Program-made: the position numbers and the translations under genes
DNA from: Acidobacteriaceae bacterium
GTDB taxonomy: Bacteria > Acidobacteriota > Terriglobia > Terriglobales > Acidobacteriaceae
Assembly (NCBI GenBank): GCA_003165075.1
Contig: PLSM01000127.1
Span: forward strand, 1 to 36,654
DNA length: 36,654 bases
Direction: 5' to 3'
Shown here: in pieces, positions 33,156 through 36,654 of the stretch
Position numbering within the stretch: position 1 is the stretch's first letter
How the letters are laid out: the number at the start of each line of letters is the position of its first letter
Notes under the pieces: generated by a model
Database searches by the model: none
Told to the model about the DNA's origin: nothing
Seen by the model: only the letters and a program-made list of their open reading frames with translations

Positions 33156-35069
33156 ATGCGTAAGACGTGGGGACTTAAAGACCGCTTCGAGGCAATGCGC
33201 CGGGCTCTGGTGTGGGCGGCGGAGATTGGATTGTTCGCAATCTCCGGGGTGGTGGCATTTCTACTGCGATTCGACCTCAGCCTGCCGTCGGCGTATCGTA
33301 TCTACCTAGCCTATGCACTTCCGATCTGGATTCTAGTTAAGATTGCAGTTTTCCACGTCGCGAAGCTTGATCGCGGCTTGTGGCGCTACCTGTCCGTAGG
33401 CGATCTTTCCCGGATAGCCTACGGCAACCTTACTGCCTCGGTCGTGAGTTGCATTCTAATCAAAGTGATTGCGCCGCGGGGATTCCCGCGATCGATCTAC
33501 ATACTCGATTTGATGATCTGCTTCCTGGCCACAAGTGGGCTTCGGCTGATTTTGCGCTTGATGTTGGAAGTCACCTCGAATGCCCGGAGCACGAAGGGCG
33601 TTGAAAAGACCACGCTGATCTACGGGGCGGGTGACGCGGGGATTACTCTGCTCAGAGAGATTCGGAACAATCCAAGATTGTCGTATCGCGTTTTGGGCTT
33701 CCTGGACGACCGGCCAGACAAGAAGGGCCTGCGTCTTGCGGGTGCACCGGTACTCGGAGGTGGAGACCAGGCAGAGTCACTAGTAACAAGGCACAATGTT
33801 GAGACGATTCTGATTGCCATCCCTTCGGCCTCGGGCGTCGAGATGACCCGGATACTAGAGCTGTGCCACAAGGCGGGGGTGGAGTGCAAGACTGTGCCAG
33901 GGTTGGCCGAGGTAATTGAGGGGAGCGGCCTCGCTAGTCAGATCCGCGAGGTGGCAGTCGAGGATCTCCTGGGACGGACCCCTGTACGCCTTGAAGAAGA
34001 CCAGATTCGTGGCACGCTCGAAGGCAAAGTCGTCCTCGTTACCGGCGCGGCGGGATCCATCGGTTCCGAACTTTGCCGACAAATCGCACGCTTTCACCCT
34101 GCCGGGATTGTCGGATTTGAAATCGCCGAGTCCCCGTTGTTCGAAATCGATCGCGAAATGCGCCAGATGTTCCCGCAGGTCCCGTTTCATCCGGAGATTG
34201 GCAGCATTCAGAATCGCGCTCGCCTCGACGACGTGCTGCGTCAACACAAACCATCGGTTGTCTATCATGCTGCGGCTTATAAACACGTCCCCCTCATGGA
34301 AGCGCACGTATTCGAGGCGATCGAGAACAATGTCTTTGGGACCTACAACGTGGCCGTGGCCGCAGCTGAGCACGGGGTCGAACACTTCGTCATGATCTCC
34401 TCCGACAAGGCCGTCCGGCCGACCAACATCATGGGCACCACCAAGCGGGTCGCCGAACTTGTTCTCCTTGCCTTACAGAACGGTTGCACCAAGTACGTGG
34501 CCGTTCGCTTCGGCAACGTACTTGGCTCCAGTGGCAGTGTCATTCCCATTTTCAAGAAGCAGATCGCAGCCGGTGGACCCATCACCGTGACGCATCCCGA
34601 GATGCGCCGCTTCTTCATGACCATTCCCGAAGCTTGCCAGCTCGTACTCCAAGCCTCGGCAATAGGGAAAGGCGGCCAGATTTGCGTCCTGGATATGGGC
34701 CAACCGGTAAAAATCGTTGATCTTGCCAGAAACCTGATTCTGCTGTCGGGACTCAAGCCAGATGAAGACATCAAGATCGAATTCACCGGCATGCGCCCAG
34801 GCGAGAAGCTCTACGAAGAGCTCAGCACGCTTTTGGAAGACACGGTTCCAACCGAACACGAAAAGATCCGCATCTTCATTGGTGACGGCATGCTGGAGAG
34901 AGACATCCAAGGCTGGCTCGATTCCCTTCACGAGATTTGCGAGACTCGCGATACCGGCCGCTTGGTGGTCGCTCTCAAAGAGATTGTTCTCGACTACAGC
35001 CCCAGCACCCATTTGCTAAAACGTGTGATCAAAGCTCGGGATCGCGCTGTCGCCGTAGCCTCAGACTGA
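33156..35069 (+). CDS. Membrane UDP-GlcNAc 4,6-dehydratase, WbpM/CapD-like
   Basis: This 637-aa protein has about four N-terminal helices (residues 15-160), a CoA-binding-like Rossmann region (TTLIYGAGDAGITLLREIRN) and a C-terminal SDR domain with VLVTGAAGSIGSELCRQIAR. The active site reads SSDKAVRPTNIMGTTK: K418, with Met (M426) replacing the SDR Tyr, and K430, as in WbpM. It makes UDP-4-keto-6-deoxy-GlcNAc at the membrane for QuiNAc/FucNAc-type sugars. ATG 33156 has AAGGA 8 bp upstream; the open frame runs back to 33051. It closes the biosynthetic locus. Confidence 0.94.
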   Translation: MRKTWGLKDRFEAMRRALVWAAEIGLFAISGVVAFLLRFDLSLPSAYRIYLAYALPIWILVKIAVFHVAKLDRGLWRYLSVGDLSRIAYGNLTASVVSCILIKVIAPRGFPRSIYILDLMICFLATSGLRLILRLMLEVTSNARSTKGVEKTTLIYGAGDAGITLLREIRNNPRLSYRVLGFLDDRPDKKGLRLAGAPVLGGGDQAESLVTRHNVETILIAIPSASGVEMTRILELCHKAGVECKTVPGLAEVIEGSGLASQIREVAVEDLLGRTPVRLEEDQIRGTLEGKVVLVTGAAGSIGSELCRQIARFHPAGIVGFEIAESPLFEIDREMRQMFPQVPFHPEIGSIQNRARLDDVLRQHKPSVVYHAAAYKHVPLMEAHVFEAIENNVFGTYNVAVAAAEHGVEHFVMISSDKAVRPTNIMGTTKRVAELVLLALQNGCTKYVAVRFGNVLGSSGSVIPIFKKQIAAGGPITVTHPEMRRFFMTIPEACQLVLQASAIGKGGQICVLDMGQPVKIVDLARNLILLSGLKPDEDIKIEFTGMRPGEKLYEELSTLLEDTVPTEHEKIRIFIGDGMLERDIQGWLDSLHEICETRDTGRLVVALKEIVLDYSPSTHLLKRVIKARDRAVAVASD

Positions 35070-35145
35070 TCACTTATGAGTAACTGATCGGAAATGCCTG
35101 AGAAGTCTTTGCGCAAGACCACCTCGCGCGTTCCGTTCGGATAAA

Positions 35146-35178
35146 CTATTGTCCACTGCATAAACAATGCAACAATAG
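35146..35178. repeat. Nested inverted repeat upstream of the IS630 relic
   Basis: CTATTGT (35146-35152) pairs with ACAATAG (35172-35178), and inside it TGCAT-aaaca-ATGCA forms a second perfect stem; four bases (ccac) are unpaired on one side. It is AT-rich, lies 109 bp after the WbpM-like stop, and could be part of the IS left end or the target of a past insertion. No terminator U-run follows. Confidence 0.4.
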
Positions 35179-35199
35179 ATATTGAGGTTCGGAACACGT

Positions 35200-35922
35200 A
35201 TGCCCAGACTGAAGGGGAGCGCCGATCTTCTGGAGGACCGGCGTAGGCGCGCTTTGGCGCTGCTGGATGATGGGTTATCTCTCAACCAAGTTGGGTGGCA
35301 GATCGGATGCAATCCGAGTTCGGTGATGCGCTGGCGGGATGCGCGGCGGCACGGCGGCCTTGACGCATTGCAAGTGCGCTTCTCTCCAGGCCGTCCCTTG
35401 AAGCTGGTAGTCGCCGAGAGAAAGCGTGTCTGGTCCGCCTGCTGCTCAAGGGACCGATGGCGCAGGATTACCGGACCAATCTGTGGACCACGGCGCGCAT
35501 TGCCGAGATGGTCGAGCGCGAGTTTGGTGTGCGCTACCACCGGGACCATATCGGGCGCTTGATGCACAGCCTGGGATGGAGCCCCCAGAAGCCAGAACGG
35601 CGTACGTTGGAGCGGAATGAAACAGAGATCAATTACTGGATGGAAAAAGACTGTCCAGATTTTAAAAGAAGGCTGCGCGGTTGGGCCCCATATCGTCTTT
35701 GCTGATGAATCGGGCTTCCAGCTGATTCCGAGCGTGGTAAGAGCCTGGGTGCGCAGGGGCAAGCTCCCATCCTTTGTACCGTCCTCCGTTCCATCGGCAA
35801 CATTCGCACCTCGCGGGGGAAGTCTCAACGGCTCAATTTGGCAGTGTGAACTGTTTTTTGTATCAGGTCGTTGCATTCTTTATGCAGCACAGAATAGAGA
35901 ATCTGGCGTGCATGTGGCCTGA
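35200..35922 (+). pseudogene. IS630-family transposase, frameshifted and truncated
   Basis: From ATG 35200 the helix-turn-helix domain is intact (LLEDRRRRALALLDDGLSLN, VGWQIGCNPSSVMRWRDARR, then RFSPGRPLKL). At about 35425 the frame shifts, and LVRLLLKGPMAQDYRTNLWT continues in another frame through RIAEMVEREFGVRYHRDHIG and SLGWSPQKPERRTLERNE. A second shift near 35670 leads to HIVFADESGFQLIPSVVRAW, which carries the first catalytic Asp. After about 35790 the IS630 pattern fades, and the remaining DDE acidic residues are not visible. The element cannot move itself. Confidence 0.85.
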
Positions 35923-36340
35923 GCCGCGCTATGTTCCCCAAGGGTCAACACCCAAGGCGCTTCTGGTGTCCATCTCTATGGTCTGAGCGCCGGATAAAGT
36001 GGTTCGGCCGCAATAAATTGGGTGGAATCCGGTGTCTATATGGGCTTTAGTAACAATCCGCACCCTTATGATTATGCGTGTCTTATCAAGATTCCAAAGG
36101 ATTTTTGTTGTAACATGGCGGAGAGGGAAAGCCAATCCGCCAAGGGCTACCTCTCCCCCCGAAGAGCAACGTCAAATCGGTTGTGCTGAGTGAAGAGGGC
36201 GAGGCGTGGATGTGCGAGCAGATCATGTATTCGGTCGGCATCCAGGACCCGGTCGCGGCGCGCGCGGTGCTTGTGCGCTGTTCTGCCGGTTCGAAACGAG
36301 CACCACGTGTTGGCCGAATTTTGTTCGTGCATTTCGCATG
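35923..36340. other. Stretch between two mobile-element relics without a recognisable gene
   Basis: No intact gene or known motif is seen. Short open frames occur, the longest at 36183-36395, whose product I do not recognise and which lacks a ribosome binding site. The stretch probably represents scrambled mobile-element debris. Confidence 0.4.
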
Positions 36341-36355
36341 GCCGTGTAATCGGAC

Positions 36356-36654
36356 TAAGTGGCATTCTTTATCGGGCGCTGCCCTCGCGGCGTAAGTTCA
36401 TCCAAAAAGAGGATGGGCGAGAAAGGCCGCTTGGGATTGCTGCGCTGGAAGATAAGATCGTCCAGCGTGCCGTAGTGGAGGTGCTCAATGCGATTTACGA
36501 ACAAGACTTTCTAGGCTTTTCATACGGGTTTCGACCAGGACGCGGCCAGCATAATGCGTTGGACGCACTCGCGGTAGGGATTACGTACACGAAGGTGAGC
36601 TGGATAGTAGACGCCGATGTCCGATCATTTTTGGAAACGTCGTCATACTGCCCC
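36356..36654 (+). pseudogene. Group II intron-type reverse transcriptase fragment
   Basis: One frame reads LYRALPSRRKFIQKEDGRER, then PLGIAALEDKIVQRAVVEVL, NAIYEQDFLGFSYGFRPGRG and WIVDADVRSF. These are the first conserved blocks (RT0-RT2 region) of group II intron-encoded reverse transcriptases, including the Asp of the IVDADV block. No start or N-terminus precedes it. After RSF the expected FDTIDH-like continuation is lost (LETSSYCP), so another break may lie just at the window end. The YADD catalytic block is not in the window. Confidence 0.82.

Noticed and set aside
35070..35876. 268-codon minus-strand ORF over the IS630 relic
   Set aside because: It runs antisense to transposase motifs spread over three + frames; its length reflects codon bias of the opposite strand.
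1..36654. CRISPR arrays, tRNA or rRNA genes
   Set aside because: No regularly spaced repeats and no tRNA- or rRNA-like sequence were noticed on reading either strand; a dedicated scan was not possible.

Overview
The window is a polysaccharide (capsule or O-antigen type) biosynthesis locus of about 33 kb, with all its genes on the + strand (about 1.9-35.1 kb). It is flanked by a hipBA toxin-antitoxin pair on the left and decayed mobile elements on the right. The host is a GC-moderate Gram-negative-type bacterium, because it has an outer-membrane export protein and a Wzc-type co-polymerase. The mix of genes and IS630/group II-type relics looks like Acidobacteriota (Bryobacterales/Solibacter-like), but that is a low-confidence inference without a database search.

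Layout. 1-1166: hipA (cut by the window edge) and hipB on the minus strand, with a promoter overlapping a 10-bp inverted repeat. 1167-1908: no intact gene; it contains an IS200/IS605 tnpA relic broken by a 16-bp duplication. 1909-6669: a ribbon-helix-helix protein, a GT-C membrane protein, a Wza-like export protein and a Wzc-like tyrosine kinase. 6692-6781: an antisense IS630 transposase relic. 6926-11533: a CDP-3,6-dideoxyhexose module (rfbF, rfbG, a cupin epimerase, an SDR reductase, rfbH). 11655-20266: two GT2 transferases, a Wzx flippase, a Wzy-like polymerase, and four SAM methyltransferase genes, one of which has an internal stop. This part also carries gene fragments: a second wzx N-terminus fused in frame to a GT2 gene, and a second copy of a methyltransferase 3' end. 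20289-26544: five GT4/CgeB-type glycosyltransferases separated by very short or remnant ORFs. 26636-31233: fnlA-fnlB-fnlC (UDP-N-acetyl-L-fucosamine) with a probable FucNAc transferase. 31248-35069: a wbpV-like reductase, a PglC-like phosphoglycosyl transferase and a WbpM-like 4,6-dehydratase. 35200-36654: a frameshifted IS630 transposase and a reverse-transcriptase fragment of group II intron type.

How it works together (family knowledge plus inference). The phosphoglycosyl transferase loads the first sugar, probably QuiNAc or FucNAc made by the WbpM/WbpV-like pair, onto undecaprenyl phosphate. The GTs add further sugars, including L-FucNAc and probably a 3,6-dideoxyhexose, and methyltransferases may decorate them. 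Wzx flips the unit, Wzy polymerises it, and Wzc and the Wza-like protein control chain length and export. No Wzb phosphatase and no E3 reductase (partner of RfbH) is present in the window.

The most notable signal is not a new enzyme family but the mosaic history of the locus: gene ends, duplicated junctions and transposase scars sit at the boundaries between functional modules.
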